The notes beneath the pieces are model-generated. The model did not search any database. It was not told the origin of the DNA and saw only the letters and a list, made by a program, of their open reading frames with translations. Below are positions 25,574-34,906 of a stretch of 59,265 bases of DNA, one piece after another. The position numbers were made by a program, and so were the translations under genes. The DNA comes from Paludibacteraceae bacterium (GTDB lineage: Bacteria; Bacteroidota; Bacteroidia; Bacteroidales; Paludibacteraceae): assembly GCA_905234685.1 (NCBI GenBank), contig CAJOIR010000010.1, positions 1 to 59,265 of the forward strand, given 5' to 3'. How positions within the stretch are numbered: the first letter of the stretch is position 1; every line of letters starts with the position of its first letter.

Positions 25574-26473
25574 TCATTGACTTAGCATCTCTTTCCTCAA
25601 GAGGCGACAGAAGGCGGTGTTGATGCTGTGACCAGGTCGCGTTGCTATAATCCTGCCCTGAATACGACATCCGAGCAGAGAAAGGTCGCCAATAAGGTCA
25701 AGCAACTTATGTCGTGCAGGCTCGTTATCGAACTTAAGCGGTGACAGATAGCCCAGTCTTGATGCATTGTGCGTCTCTTGTCCGAGACTGAGAGCAAGTT
25801 TGTTGAGTTCCTGCTGCGGCATCAACTCATCGTATATGACGAGTGCATTCTGCAAATCTCCACCCTTAATAAGTCCCATACTGAGGAGCGGCTTAACCTC
25901 ACGCACAAAACAGAAGGTGCGTGCAGGTGCTATGTCGGCTGCATAGTCGTCATAAGTTTCAATAGATGCAAACTGATTACTAAGAACCGGAGAACGGAAA
26001 GACACATGAACATCAACAGAGAGACGGTCGTCAGGGAAGAGTTCTATGCGGCTACCATTCTGCTCCCACTCCAGTTTTCTTTTCACAACAAACACATGCG
26101 CGTCTGCATCCTGCTCTTTTATTCCAGCCTTGATGACAGCCTCAACATAAGGTTGTGCGCTACCATCGAGAATAGGCATCTCTGCGCCATCAAGTTCAAT
26201 CAAGCAATTGTCAATACCCATTCCAGCCAACGCTGAAAGAGCATGCTCAACAGTAGAAATACGCCACTCACCATTGCTAAGGACAGTGCCACGCTCAGTC
26301 GCACTGACATAGTCTGCCAATGCCTGATAGCAAGGCTTGCCCTCAAGGTCGGTTCGACAGAGACGTATGCCGGTGCCAGCATCAGCAGGTTGGAAGACAG
26401 CCGTAACAAAGGAGGCAGTATGCAAACCTTTGCCCGAAAGAGTGAATGTATTATTGAGAGTATGCTGTTTCAT
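25574..26473 (-). CDS. lpxC: UDP-3-O-acyl-N-acetylglucosamine deacetylase, not fused to FabZ
   Basis: LpxC is the zinc deacetylase that commits precursors to lipid A. The 299 residues contain the family blocks: SGKGLHTASFV, the zinc ligand in STVEHALSALAG, DGSAQPYVEAV, ARTFCFVREV, and RHKLLDLIGDLSLLG and RPGHSINTAF with the remaining His/Asp residues. In most Bacteroidetes LpxC is fused to the dehydratase FabZ (about 460 residues). Here the frame ends right after the LpxC domain and only 31 nt separate it from lpxA, so no FabZ domain is present. Its start overlaps the lpxD stop by 4 nt. Confidence 0.95.
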   Translation of the reverse strand: MKQHTLNNTFTLSGKGLHTASFVTAVFQPADAGTGIRLCRTDLEGKPCYQALADYVSATERGTVLSNGEWRISTVEHALSALAGMGIDNCLIELDGAEMPILDGSAQPYVEAVIKAGIKEQDADAHVFVVKRKLEWEQNGSRIELFPDDRLSVDVHVSFRSPVLSNQFASIETYDDYAADIAPARTFCFVREVKPLLSMGLIKGGDLQNALVIYDELMPQQELNKLALSLGQETHNASRLGYLSPLKFDNEPARHKLLDLIGDLSLLGCRIQGRIIATRPGHSINTAFCRLLRKEMLSQ

Positions 26474-27498
26474 TGTTTCTTCTGAAGGTTATAAACTATA
26501 TGCTGCAATTCAGGAAGATTCTTGAACCCCACAACAGCCCGGCGCCAAATATTAGCATCAATGGCGGGATAACCCTGATAAACCCCTGCCTTACGAATAC
26601 TACCAGGTATGCCTGTCTGCGCACCGAATACGCAGTTGTCAGCAATCTCTATATGCCCTGCAACACCCACCTGCCCAGCGAGAACACAATGCCTGCCCAC
26701 TTTAGTGGAGCCTGCTATGCCAACCTGGGCACAAAGGAAGGTACTTTCACCAACCTCAACGTTATGAGCAACCTGCACGAGGTTGTCAATCTTTACGTTT
26801 TTATGAATAACAGTGCTACCCATCATAGCACGGTCAATAGTGGTATTTGCCCCGATTTCAACATCGTCCTCAATAACCACATTGCCTATCTGCGGCACTT
26901 TGCGGTTGATACCATCAGCATCAGGCTCAAAACCAAAGCCGTCAGCTCCGATGACCACACCTGAATGCAAGATGCAGTTGTTACCAATTACAGAATGATG
27001 ATACACCTTTACTCCGGCATAGAGAACAGTGTTGCTGCCTATAATGCAGTTGTCGCCAATATAACAATTGGGATATATCTGCACTCCTTCTCCCAAGCGA
27101 ACATTACTGCCTACGTAAGCGAAAGCTCCAACATAGATGTCATCAGGGAGAATGTTACCAGAAGCAATGTAACAAGGTTGCTCTATGCCCTGCTTCTTAG
27201 GCAAGAGAGCTTCGGAAACAGCTGCAAGGAGTTGCGCCATAGCAGCACGGGCATTGTCAACACGGATGAGTGTAGCAGCAGTAGTGCCAGAATATTCAAG
27301 GTCTCTTGATATGAGCACGACTGAAGCCTTGGTGTCAGCAAGGTAGTGGAGATAACGCTCTTCTCCGATGAAGCATAAAGTACCTTCTGCAGCATTCTCT
27401 ATTCTGCTAACATCAGAGACAGCAGCTTCGGGGTTTCCAAGCAGTTCTCCTTGCAGGAGTTGTGATATCTGTTGTGCTGAAAAAGTCATTACATTCAA
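26470..27498 (-). CDS. lpxD: UDP-3-O-(3-hydroxyacyl)glucosamine N-acyltransferase
   Basis: LpxD adds the second 3-hydroxyacyl chain in lipid A synthesis. The 342-residue product has the N-terminal uridine-binding domain (about 1-100), hexapeptide repeats (YIASGNILPDDIYVGAFAYVG, NCYIGDNCIIGSNTVLYAGV) and the catalytic His region LVQVAHNVEVGE near 240-251. It is followed by lpxC with a 4-nt ATGA-type overlap, which indicates translational coupling, and preceded by the HD-domain gene with a 30-nt gap. Confidence 0.96.
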   Translation of the reverse strand: MNVMTFSAQQISQLLQGELLGNPEAAVSDVSRIENAAEGTLCFIGEERYLHYLADTKASVVLISRDLEYSGTTAATLIRVDNARAAMAQLLAAVSEALLPKKQGIEQPCYIASGNILPDDIYVGAFAYVGSNVRLGEGVQIYPNCYIGDNCIIGSNTVLYAGVKVYHHSVIGNNCILHSGVVIGADGFGFEPDADGINRKVPQIGNVVIEDDVEIGANTTIDRAMMGSTVIHKNVKIDNLVQVAHNVEVGESTFLCAQVGIAGSTKVGRHCVLAGQVGVAGHIEIADNCVFGAQTGIPGSIRKAGVYQGYPAIDANIWRRAVVGFKNLPELQHIVYNLQKKQ

Positions 27499-27528
27499 TG
27501 TTTAATGTTCAAGATTTAAGGTTTATAG

Positions 27529-28752
27529 TCACAGTTTATGATATAAGAGATAATGCTTCTCCACTGTCTTTGTAAGAACTTGCAGATTGAGCATATCAGA
27601 AGCATCGGCAATATCGCGTATTGTGCCATCAGCATACAATATGTCAATACTATCGTCCTTTGCCGAGTATGTATTAGTAACCGAAGAGTGGTATGCAAAG
27701 AGATATTCGGCTTCTTCGGCTGTGATATGAAGACGGTCAATGTAAAAATCACGCATCTCAGTTACCTCTTTGTCAGTAGCAGGCGCCTGCAGCATGCGTA
27801 CCTTGAAGAGTCTGCGGTTGGTGAATGCCGTACAAAGCAGACTGAGAACAAGATCTGAGTGGTTACTCCATACCTTTATTGCAGAGAGAATATCGGTGTC
27901 ATCAAGCAAAGCATACCATCGCAATGCTTCGGCATCACCAGAGAAGTTATGCGCCTCAATGTTGTTATATAAGAAATAGTGCAATGCCGGACTTGCAAAG
28001 AGTTCAATGCCTTGAGAGGCAAGGTGTTTTGCACGCGCAAGAATCTTCTGTAACATCTGCTCAGCAGCGACAGAGGTTTTGTGCAGATACACCTGCCAAT
28101 ACATGAGACGGCGAGCGACAAGGAATTTCTCAATAGAGTAGATGCCTTTGGCCTCCACCACAAGACGATCATCAACGACATTTAGCATCTTGAGTATACG
28201 CGCCTCAGCGACAGTACCTTCGTTGACACCACAAAAGAAAGAGTCGCGGCACAGATAGTCAAGACGGTCTACATCGAGTTGTGAACTAATCATCTGGTGC
28301 AGGAAACGACGTGGGTACTCGTCACGGAAGATACTGATAGCATCAGTGAGACGACCTTGCATGTCGCTATTAATCTTCTGCATCATGAGGAGTGATATAT
28401 CCTCGTGAGCAATACCACGAACAAGTGTATTCTCAAGTACGTGAGAGAAAGGTCCGTGTCCTATATCATGAAGCAGAATAGCGGCTGCGGCTGCATTGCC
28501 TTCATTGTGAGAGATGTCAATACCTTTCTGCCGCAAGACGTATATAGCTTCCTGCATGAGGTGCATAGCTCCGAGAGAGTGGAGAAAGCGGCTATGCATA
28601 GCTCCCGGATATACAAAGAAACTAAGTCCGAGCTGACGTATACGATTGAGTCTCTGTACAAACGGATGCTGCAACAAGTCAAATAAGAACTCGTTGGGGA
28701 CACTGATAAACCCGAAGACGGGGTCATTGATTATCTTTCTCTTTCCCGCCAT
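27529..28752 (-). CDS. HD-domain phosphohydrolase (dGTPase-like)
   Basis: A 407-residue cytoplasmic protein with the HD-domain metal motif spread over MHSRFLHSLGAMH (about 51-63), ILLHDIGHGPFSHVLENTL (about 92-110) and the downstream Asp in LDVDRLDYLCRDSFF (about 157-171). Family members hydrolyse nucleotide phosphates such as dGTP, but the substrate here cannot be assigned. A gene of this type just upstream of lpxD is frequent in Bacteroidales. The barrel gene upstream ends 3 nt away. Confidence 0.9.
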   Translation of the reverse strand: MAGKRKIINDPVFGFISVPNEFLFDLLQHPFVQRLNRIRQLGLSFFVYPGAMHSRFLHSLGAMHLMQEAIYVLRQKGIDISHNEGNAAAAAILLHDIGHGPFSHVLENTLVRGIAHEDISLLMMQKINSDMQGRLTDAISIFRDEYPRRFLHQMISSQLDVDRLDYLCRDSFFCGVNEGTVAEARILKMLNVVDDRLVVEAKGIYSIEKFLVARRLMYWQVYLHKTSVAAEQMLQKILARAKHLASQGIELFASPALHYFLYNNIEAHNFSGDAEALRWYALLDDTDILSAIKVWSNHSDLVLSLLCTAFTNRRLFKVRMLQAPATDKEVTEMRDFYIDRLHITAEEAEYLFAYHSSVTNTYSAKDDSIDILYADGTIRDIADASDMLNLQVLTKTVEKHYLLYHKL

Positions 28753-28755
28753 CAG

Positions 28756-29577
28756 TTACCATTTAAAGACCCGACAATCCTTGCAATTGTGCCAACTATA
28801 ACCGATAGTTATACCAAACTGCAAAAGTCCGTCAGGAGACTTATTCCATTGTGAAAGTCCTATGCTGTACTCTTTGTTAGGGTTGCCGTCAAGATTCCAT
28901 CCGTCTCTGTCGAAGACCGCAGGTGACCAACCGGCATGAAGGCCTATAATCCAAGAGTCTTTAACAGTCCAATTGTAGCCAATTTCGAGAGGCACCATGA
29001 GAGCAAAGGTATTAGCCTTAACATCGTGCAGGTCAATAGTGCCATCAGAATTACGGTAGTCAAAGGTGACATGACTGAAACCAAGCGAGAGACCAGCATA
29101 GAGATAGAAGCCCGCGCCATTGACGGGATACCACTCAGCACCGACAGCCGCACGCGCCATGACTGACCGAAACTTACGCGGTCGCATGAGTTCTGCAATC
29201 TTCTTGCTGCCTCCCTCACCATTACCACGCAAAAGACCTGAACCAAGTGTATAACGGAGCTTGACCCCACTCATACCCAAAGGCTGGAGATAACTGAGGT
29301 TTCCCCAGAAGCCGACGTTGCCCAGGCTAAAGCCGTTCTTAAATACAGCTCCCTCGTTATCCATGTCACCATAATAATAAAGAGGATCAATAGAGAGAGT
29401 GAATGCCTGAGAAGCATTGTTGACAGGGGAGACATACCTACCAGTGTGTCTGTTAGGGCGCTTAGTCCAGACATAGTCAGGTGCACGATAAAGCCCTGGC
29501 TCTGCAAACACGGTGCACGGCACAGCGAGCAGCAAGACAAGAATGCTTAATATGATAGTTTTTACAGATTTCTCCAT
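28756..29577 (-). CDS. Predicted outer-membrane beta-barrel protein, function unknown
   Basis: A 273-residue exported protein (signal ending CTVFA) rich in alternating aromatic/Gly strands: AFTLSIDPLYYYGDM, VGFWGNLSYLQPLG, VKLRYTLGSGLLRG, AGFYLYAGLSLGFSH, LEIGYNWTVKDSWIIGLHAGW and LQFGITIGYSWHNCKD, consistent with an eight- or ten-stranded barrel of the PorG/DUF6089-like kind. I cannot assign a family with certainty. It is the first gene after a good promoter, directly ahead of HD-lpxD-lpxC-lpxA-glnS. Confidence 0.65.
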   Translation of the reverse strand: MEKSVKTIILSILVLLLAVPCTVFAEPGLYRAPDYVWTKRPNRHTGRYVSPVNNASQAFTLSIDPLYYYGDMDNEGAVFKNGFSLGNVGFWGNLSYLQPLGMSGVKLRYTLGSGLLRGNGEGGSKKIAELMRPRKFRSVMARAAVGAEWYPVNGAGFYLYAGLSLGFSHVTFDYRNSDGTIDLHDVKANTFALMVPLEIGYNWTVKDSWIIGLHAGWSPAVFDRDGWNLDGNPNKEYSIGLSQWNKSPDGLLQFGITIGYSWHNCKDCRVFKW

Positions 29578-29597
29578 ATTACATATATTTATGCGTG

Positions 29598-29628
29598 CAA
29601 AGGTACAACTTTCTTTTCTATTGGCAAA
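29598..29628 (-). promoter_or_regulatory. Promoter of the barrel/lipid A run
   Basis: Minus-strand TACCTTTG (29598-29605) and TTTG (29625-29628), spacing 19 nt. It is the only convincing promoter seen for the genes from 29577 down to glnS. Confidence 0.7.
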
Positions 29629-29668
29629 ATAATAATGAAAATATTGTGAGTAATGAGTGGAGGTATAG

Positions 29669-29733
29669 TTATCGTCCGTGTATCTTCCGTATATCCTCCG
29701 TATATCGTTCGTATATCGTTCGTGTATCGTTCG
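29669..29733. repeat. Tandem repeat of six 11-nt units, same family as 21221-21296
   Basis: Units T(G/A)TATC(G/T/C)T(C/T)CG from 29669 (first one 10 nt) to 29733, between the primary sigma factor gene and the barrel gene. Flanks match those of the other copy. Confidence 0.9.
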
Positions 29734-29789
29734 TGAAAATATAATAAAAGGGATATACAGACTACGCAGGAGACATACAGAATATGCAT

Positions 29790-29820
29790 AAAAAAAGAGA
29801 TCCGCCCTGATGGGCAGACC
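29790..29820 (-). terminator. Terminator of the primary sigma factor gene
   Basis: On the minus strand GGTCTGCCC (29812-29820) pairs with GGGCGGATC (29799-29807) around an ATCA loop and is followed by T-rich sequence with a T6-7 run. Confidence 0.8.
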
Positions 29821-29915
29821 TCAGCCAACATTGTCTGAAAATATGTATCATGCTTCAGGAGTCAAGTCGTGCAAAAGATAATCTTGAGAGAATCCCCATC
29901 AGCATGAGAGAGAAA

Positions 29916-30776
29916 TTATCCCAAGTAAGTCTTGAGTAACTTACTACGGGAGTTGTTTCGGAGTCGGCGTATAGCCTTCTCTTTGATTTGACGTACACGC
30001 TCACGTGTTAATCCAAACTCTTCTCCGATTTCCTCCAGCGTCATCTCCGGCATACCGATACCGAAGAATTTGCGTACTATTTCCGCTTCTCGTTCGGTAA
30101 GTGTAGCCAGCGCACGGTCAATTTCCTTGGAGAGACTCTCGTTGATGAGTCCACGGTCAGCATTGGGCGAGTCTTCGTTGATCATCACGTCGATAAGGCT
30201 GTTGTCTTCACCTTCGACGAAAGGAGCGTCAACACTAATGTGGCGTCCCGACATCTTAAGTGTTTCTGCAATCTTCTCAACGGGAATATCAAGCTCTTCG
30301 GCGAGTTCCTCAGCAGAAGGTTTACGCTCATACTGCTGCTCAAAATGCTGCAGTGCCTTGTTGATTTTGTTGAGCGAGCCTACCTGATTGAGCGGGAGGC
30401 GCACTATACGCGCCTGCTCAGCCAGAGCCTGAAGAATACTCTGCCGTATCCACCACACAGCATAACTGATGAACTTGAATCCACGTGTCTCGTCAAACTT
30501 CTCGGCAGCCTTGATGAGTCCCAGATTACCCTCGTTGATGAGGTCTGGGAGACTGAGTCCCTGATTCTGGTACTGCTTAGCCACAGAGACGACGAAACGC
30601 AGGTTAGCCCGAGTCAGTTTTTCGAGTGCGGCTCTGTCGCCATTGCGTATACGTCCTGCGAGTTCAACCTCCTCTTCAACCGTAATAAGCTCTTCACGAC
30701 CAATCTCCTGGAGATACTTGTCAAGTGAAGCGCTTTCGCGGTTGGTGATAGATTTGGTAATTTTCAGTTGTCTCAT
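29916..30776 (-). CDS. rpoD: Primary RNA polymerase sigma-70 factor (Bacteroidetes type)
   Basis: A 286-residue sigma factor lacking the long region 1.1 of proteobacterial RpoD, as usual in Bacteroidetes. Region 1.2 ([16 protein letters not shown]) is followed by region 2 ([55 protein letters not shown]), region 3 ([20 protein letters not shown]) and region 4 with the [23 protein letters not shown]. It would recognise the TTTG/TAnnTTTG promoters seen across this window. It is monocistronic between a promoter at 30872 and a terminator at 29790. Confidence 0.96.
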   Translation of the reverse strand: MRQLKITKSITNRESASLDKYLQEIGREELITVEEEVELAGRIRNGDRAALEKLTRANLRFVVSVAKQYQNQGLSLPDLINEGNLGLIKAAEKFDETRGFKFISYAVWWIRQSILQALAEQARIVRLPLNQVGSLNKINKALQHFEQQYERKPSAEELAEELDIPVEKIAETLKMSGRHISVDAPFVEGEDNSLIDVMINEDSPNADRGLINESLSKEIDRALATLTEREAEIVRKFFGIGMPEMTLEEIGEEFGLTRERVRQIKEKAIRRLRNNSRSKLLKTYLG

Positions 30777-30871
30777 AGTTGACCTTAGATTTTAAATATA
30801 TTTTGGTCCGATGTGCCATGCTTGCAGACTACATTCTCTCACAGCAGCACACACCTCGCCAAAATAGGGCG

Positions 30872-30903
30872 CAAAGGTACAACAAATGTTTGAAACAGGC
30901 AAA
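30872..30903 (-). promoter_or_regulatory. Promoter of the primary sigma factor gene
   Basis: Minus-strand TACCTTTG (30872-30879) and TTTG (30900-30903), spacing 20 nt; leader of about 90 nt. Confidence 0.7.
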
Positions 30904-31001
30904 TAAAATATGCAGAATGATGTGTTTTTTGTGATAATATTCTTAGAAGTTAGCGCGAAAGTAGCGTAAACCACGTTGAGATATTACTTACAATCTTTCC
31001 T

Positions 31002-32873
31002 CTACAAGCCAATCATCACCTTGCCACATGCTGTTCCCTGGCGTATTATATAAACGCCCTGCGACAAGATATTGATATCATTACCAGCGTTCTGTCCTGT
31101 GATGGTGAATACCTGATAAGGCATAGAATAGTCAATCGTCATCGCAGGCATATCCTGAAGTGCCGACTCGGGCGGAGCAGGCGGAGTATAGATGTAGCCG
31201 AGTTTGTTGTCCATCCATTTAATTCGTGTTCGCATGTAGCTGCGCACATTCTCCACCTCAGCCTCGTAGCTACCCCATGTACGCGGGTTCTGATGAACAC
31301 AAGTGTTCATTATATCCCAACGCATGAAGTTGAGTTTCTGTGACTGCATAAGGAGTTCTGCCTGCTCATCAATATATGCGACGAAGTTATCCTCTGTGAG
31401 TCCTTCTTCACGCACCTTTGCCCATAAAGATTTAAGCAGTGCTCTGGACTCGGCATCCTTAATCACCAACTGGTCGGTAAAAGTCTTCATGTAACCAGTA
31501 GTGCTGCCTCCGCTGCGGTAGATGTAGTCAGACTTGCTGTTGACAGGGTAGATACGCTGGTCGTTATCAAAAGCAAGGTCGAAGTCCCATACCGGTCCAG
31601 TGTATATAGTGTCGTTGCCACGATGCTTGTAGAAATATACACTCCAGTAGGTGTCAGTGTTGCCGGAAACCTCGCCTACAAGGAAATGCTTGAGGAAAGT
31701 GACAGGGTCTAGCGACTGCTTCCAGTCAGCCTCCATAAAGTTATAGGCGTTCTCAATATAGGCGTTCTGCTCCGGTGTAATCACGTCCTCTTCAGGTGAC
31801 TTGATAGTGACGCCTGTGCCCTTCTGGGACCAGAACATAGAGGTCTCATCGCCTGCATAAGCATCGGCCTCAATGAGATAGCCTCCGGTTAGAGCCTCGC
31901 CAGAGTTATCCTCGGGAGTCATCTCTGTGATGTTGACACGCTGCTTCTGCACCTCAATCTGGTCGCAAAGCTGATATGTGCCCTTATATTCGCCATTCAT
32001 AAGAACATCAACATAAGTACAGAAAGGAGTGTAAGGCATTCCGAGACGGCGACTGAGTTCGAAGGCGAGTTGGTTACGCATGAGAGTCTTGTCTCCGTAA
32101 TTGTTGATAAGAGTCCATTTCTTTGCCTTGGCAGGCGCACCGAGCACGTTGTGTTTGCTGCTGAATTTGATGCGGTATGGCTTCTTGGGGAATGACATCG
32201 AAGCATTACCACGCAGACGCGTCAGTGCACTATCGGTGAGGAGTTGCGCCCCGTTGTTAGAGACAATAGAGACGAAGGACTCAAGCTGGTTGACTTTATC
32301 CTGAGGCTCTATATTATCTTTAATATGGATAGTGACAACGGGCAGGTTGGTGAGTTGTGCAAGATGAGAGTTGTCGCCTGCGCCTTTGTGTCCGTAGAAC
32401 TCCAATTCGGCAATATTACACCGAGCGTCAGAAGGTCCTACATAGCGTACATAGCGGAAGCCACGGGAGCAGTTGACATCTGCATACGACATCTGACCGA
32501 TGACACCCTGTTCGGTGATTATATACAGCGGCAGAGCATCCATGAAATCAGGACTGTCGGCACCCTCGAAAACACCGAGCACTACACGCCCCGGACCAAG
32601 TCCGTCGTTGCGTGGCGACCATCCTACGCGTGTTACCACATGAGACTCTCCGAGGTCGAGACCAACCCATGTAAAAGACCTCTCCCATGAAGCGAAAAAT
32701 GTGTTGAGGTCGCCATCGAACGCCATATATCGTGTGTTTACTGTGGCAGAAGGCGAGCCTGTGTTGCTATAGTCAACACTCTGTTCTGTACCAATGACAG
32801 TGCCAGTCAGTTTGTCATCAGCCCATGTTGTAATGGCAAGACATGTGAGGATAATAGTAATTGATTTTTTCAT
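31002..32873 (-). CDS. Secreted CotH-kinase-like protein with C-terminal sorting-like tail
   Basis: A 623-residue exported protein (signal ending ITTWA). Residues about 20-160 look like a discoidin/F5-8C-type module (FDGDLNTFFASWERSFTWVGLDLGE pattern). The CotH domain covers about 170-520: LPVVTIHIKD, TRLRGNASMSFPKKPYRIKF, GEYKGTYQLCDQIEV and the metal-binding GPVWDFDLAFDND. The end (VFTITGQ, then LSQGVYIIRQG) is like the type IX secretion C-terminal signals. CotH proteins are atypical kinases; the substrate here is unknown. It starts 20 nt after the HAD gene and likely shares its promoter. Confidence 0.88.
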   Translation of the reverse strand: MKKSITIILTCLAITTWADDKLTGTVIGTEQSVDYSNTGSPSATVNTRYMAFDGDLNTFFASWERSFTWVGLDLGESHVVTRVGWSPRNDGLGPGRVVLGVFEGADSPDFMDALPLYIITEQGVIGQMSYADVNCSRGFRYVRYVGPSDARCNIAELEFYGHKGAGDNSHLAQLTNLPVVTIHIKDNIEPQDKVNQLESFVSIVSNNGAQLLTDSALTRLRGNASMSFPKKPYRIKFSSKHNVLGAPAKAKKWTLINNYGDKTLMRNQLAFELSRRLGMPYTPFCTYVDVLMNGEYKGTYQLCDQIEVQKQRVNITEMTPEDNSGEALTGGYLIEADAYAGDETSMFWSQKGTGVTIKSPEEDVITPEQNAYIENAYNFMEADWKQSLDPVTFLKHFLVGEVSGNTDTYWSVYFYKHRGNDTIYTGPVWDFDLAFDNDQRIYPVNSKSDYIYRSGGSTTGYMKTFTDQLVIKDAESRALLKSLWAKVREEGLTEDNFVAYIDEQAELLMQSQKLNFMRWDIMNTCVHQNPRTWGSYEAEVENVRSYMRTRIKWMDNKLGYIYTPPAPPESALQDMPAMTIDYSMPYQVFTITGQNAGNDINILSQGVYIIRQGTACGKVMIGL

Positions 32874-32893
32874 TACCGGTGAATAGTTAATGT

Positions 32894-33592
32894 TTATCGG
32901 TCAGATGATATTAGCATCTGTTTCAGCTCTTCTATATCAGCGCAGGTATGCCAACCAACAGTCTGTTCCGCAGCTATGCGGTTCTGCTCAAGGTCATCGA
33001 TAAAGACGGTACGCTCAGGTGCAGTGTCCAACACTTCGGCTATCTGGATGAACATACACGGATCAGGTTTGCTCAGGTGCATCTCGTGAGAGAGGAAGAA
33101 GCGGTCGAAACATTCACTAACAGGATACTTGCTCATCACATCATGCCAGTGAAGGTCGTTATTGTTGGAGAGTAGCACGGTGCGATAGCCTTGGTTGCGA
33201 AGCATACGTACATACTGCAACCGTTCCTCAGGTATATGGTCGTGCATGCTAAGCCAAGCGTTGATGACATCTTGCCGAGTAGTACCTGGTTTGGCTTCTT
33301 CCATGATAGCGTTAATGAACTCGTCCGTAGATACGAGTCCCTGCTCATAACGTATCATAAGAGAGTCTGTAGCACCCTCGCCGTCAGAACCCAAGCCAAG
33401 AGCATGCCTGACCTTGTCTTCGCCGAGCAAATCAACAAAACTGTTAATACAACCCTGCATATTATGTTTCATCAGCACTCCGCCGAGATCAAATATAAGT
33501 GTGTCATAGCGCAACACAGGCTGCCAGTATGACATCGGGCCTCCGTATTTACACTCTGGCGGCTCAGGAAAGAGTATATCTTTTAGTGACAT
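32894..33592 (-). CDS. HAD-superfamily hydrolase
   Basis: A 232-residue cytoplasmic phosphatase-type protein. HAD motif I is LIFDLGGVL near residues 32-40, motif II VLLSNNNDLHW near 138-148, motif III the Lys in HLSKPDP near 172-178, and motif IV VFIDDLEQNRIAAE near 194-207. The residue after the first Asp block matches the FDLGGVL subgroup that includes HAD-IA phosphatases. Substrate is not predictable. The first about 25 residues precede the domain, so the start could be the later ATG at MSYWQP. Confidence 0.9.
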   Translation of the reverse strand: MSLKDILFPEPPECKYGGPMSYWQPVLRYDTLIFDLGGVLMKHNMQGCINSFVDLLGEDKVRHALGLGSDGEGATDSLMIRYEQGLVSTDEFINAIMEEAKPGTTRQDVINAWLSMHDHIPEERLQYVRMLRNQGYRTVLLSNNNDLHWHDVMSKYPVSECFDRFFLSHEMHLSKPDPCMFIQIAEVLDTAPERTVFIDDLEQNRIAAEQTVGWHTCADIEELKQMLISSDR

Positions 33593-33634
33593 AATATATT
33601 CTAAAATAGTATATCGTGTGTTTTATTTCGTCTG

Positions 33635-33665
33635 CAAAGGTAAGGATAATACTTCATTTCTGCAA
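33635..33665 (-). promoter_or_regulatory. Promoter of the HAD-CotH gene pair
   Basis: Minus-strand TACCTTTG (33635-33642) and TTG (33663-33665), spacing 20 nt. Confidence 0.65.
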
Positions 33666-33691
33666 CTTGCAATGCCAAACAAGGATATTTC

Positions 33692-33722
33692 TTGCATTAT
33701 TCAAATAATAGCCGTATCTTTG
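33692..33722 (+). promoter_or_regulatory. Promoter of the unknown secreted protein gene at 33747
   Basis: TTG (33692-33694), 20 nt, TATCTTTG (33715-33722). It lies inside the longest open frame and so supports the downstream ATG at 33747. Confidence 0.65.
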
Positions 33723-33746
33723 CCAAACACTAAAAAATTTCTTTTT

Positions 33747-34904
33747 ATGAAACAGACTCTATTCTTGTCAGTATTCATGCTGAACGTTCTGACAGTGTCA
33801 GGTCAAAGTATTGAAAGCCGCATCAGTTATGTGGAAGACCTTCCCACGGCATATCATAACCAAGCATATACCCTCGCAGTAGGAAAGACTACAAGCACAG
33901 AGGCTATGCGCAATGCAAACAAGTACCCTTATGAAAAGAAGGAGTTTGAATGGGCGGTGCGCTATGCCACACTTTATGCTGACGAACTGCAGCAATATGA
34001 CCAGGAATACACCTATGACTACATACGCGATGCAATAGACAACTTCACACGCTATGGTTATACCTCAACATTGCCTGTAAACTTGCAAATACTACCAAAA
34101 GACTATTCAGAAATAAGAAGTATTAGTGATTACAAGAAACTTGGTCACTGCAAGTTGCTGCAGAATGAGACTTTCCGTAAGTTCGCCATTGGAGTTGCCA
34201 AACGAATGCTAAAAGAGTTCGTGGGCTTCTATCCGCGAGACTACAAGAAATACTTGCTCAAACAGATAGACTATGCCATAGACTTCATGAACGACATTCA
34301 CAACCATCAGTATAATGTTAAATGGATGGACGGAGATTATGGTTATGGATGGATAGAGTTATACGATGGAGACGAGGTATCCTATACTTCAAGCGGCATT
34401 GAAGGTATCATACTCAGACGAATGTTATTAAACGATATACCTCTCAACGAACTGATGAGCATCGCTAAAGACATACGCGAAGCAGTATCAGAGACTGACA
34501 ACAGCGCAAACCCAGACGTGATGATGCGTATAAGCCTCAACGATGATCTCGTATACTGCATAGGTTGCGAAGACCCATACTTCATATCAAATATTCCTCA
34601 CGAGGAGTACATCTCAGACAGTAAACGAAAAGTCTATTCCAAATACCAACCTTTCGAGCTTGACTTCGCAAGCAGAATGAACGGGTGGGGATGCAGTTAC
34701 GAGATAGAAATCACAGCAGTGGAACACTACAACGAAACCACCTATTTCCACAATGCAGAAGGAGAACTCATCAGTCAGAAGAACGACCTCTACCTATACG
34801 CATTCACACCCCCACAATACGGTTTCGGACACTGCTTTGTGGAAAACAATGTCACCAGACTGGAAATAGACGGCATGTTCAGAATACACCGCAAACTATA
34901 TTAA
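33747..34904 (+). CDS. Secreted protein of unknown function
   Basis: A 385-residue protein starting at the ATG at 33747, which gives the signal peptide MKQTLFLSVFMLNVLTVSGQ; the longer frame would cross the promoter. The first half is helix-rich and charged (YPYEKKEFEWAVRYATLYAD, EYTYDYIRDAIDNFTRYG, FRKFAIGVAKRMLKEFVGFY); the second half contains YGYGWIELYDGDEVSY and ends in beta-type sequence. I do not recognise the family and see no catalytic motif. It stands alone, with its own promoter. Confidence 0.7.
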   Translation: MKQTLFLSVFMLNVLTVSGQSIESRISYVEDLPTAYHNQAYTLAVGKTTSTEAMRNANKYPYEKKEFEWAVRYATLYADELQQYDQEYTYDYIRDAIDNFTRYGYTSTLPVNLQILPKDYSEIRSISDYKKLGHCKLLQNETFRKFAIGVAKRMLKEFVGFYPRDYKKYLLKQIDYAIDFMNDIHNHQYNVKWMDGDYGYGWIELYDGDEVSYTSSGIEGIILRRMLLNDIPLNELMSIAKDIREAVSETDNSANPDVMMRISLNDDLVYCIGCEDPYFISNIPHEEYISDSKRKVYSKYQPFELDFASRMNGWGCSYEIEITAVEHYNETTYFHNAEGELISQKNDLYLYAFTPPQYGFGHCFVENNVTRLEIDGMFRIHRKLY

Positions 34905-34906
34905 AC

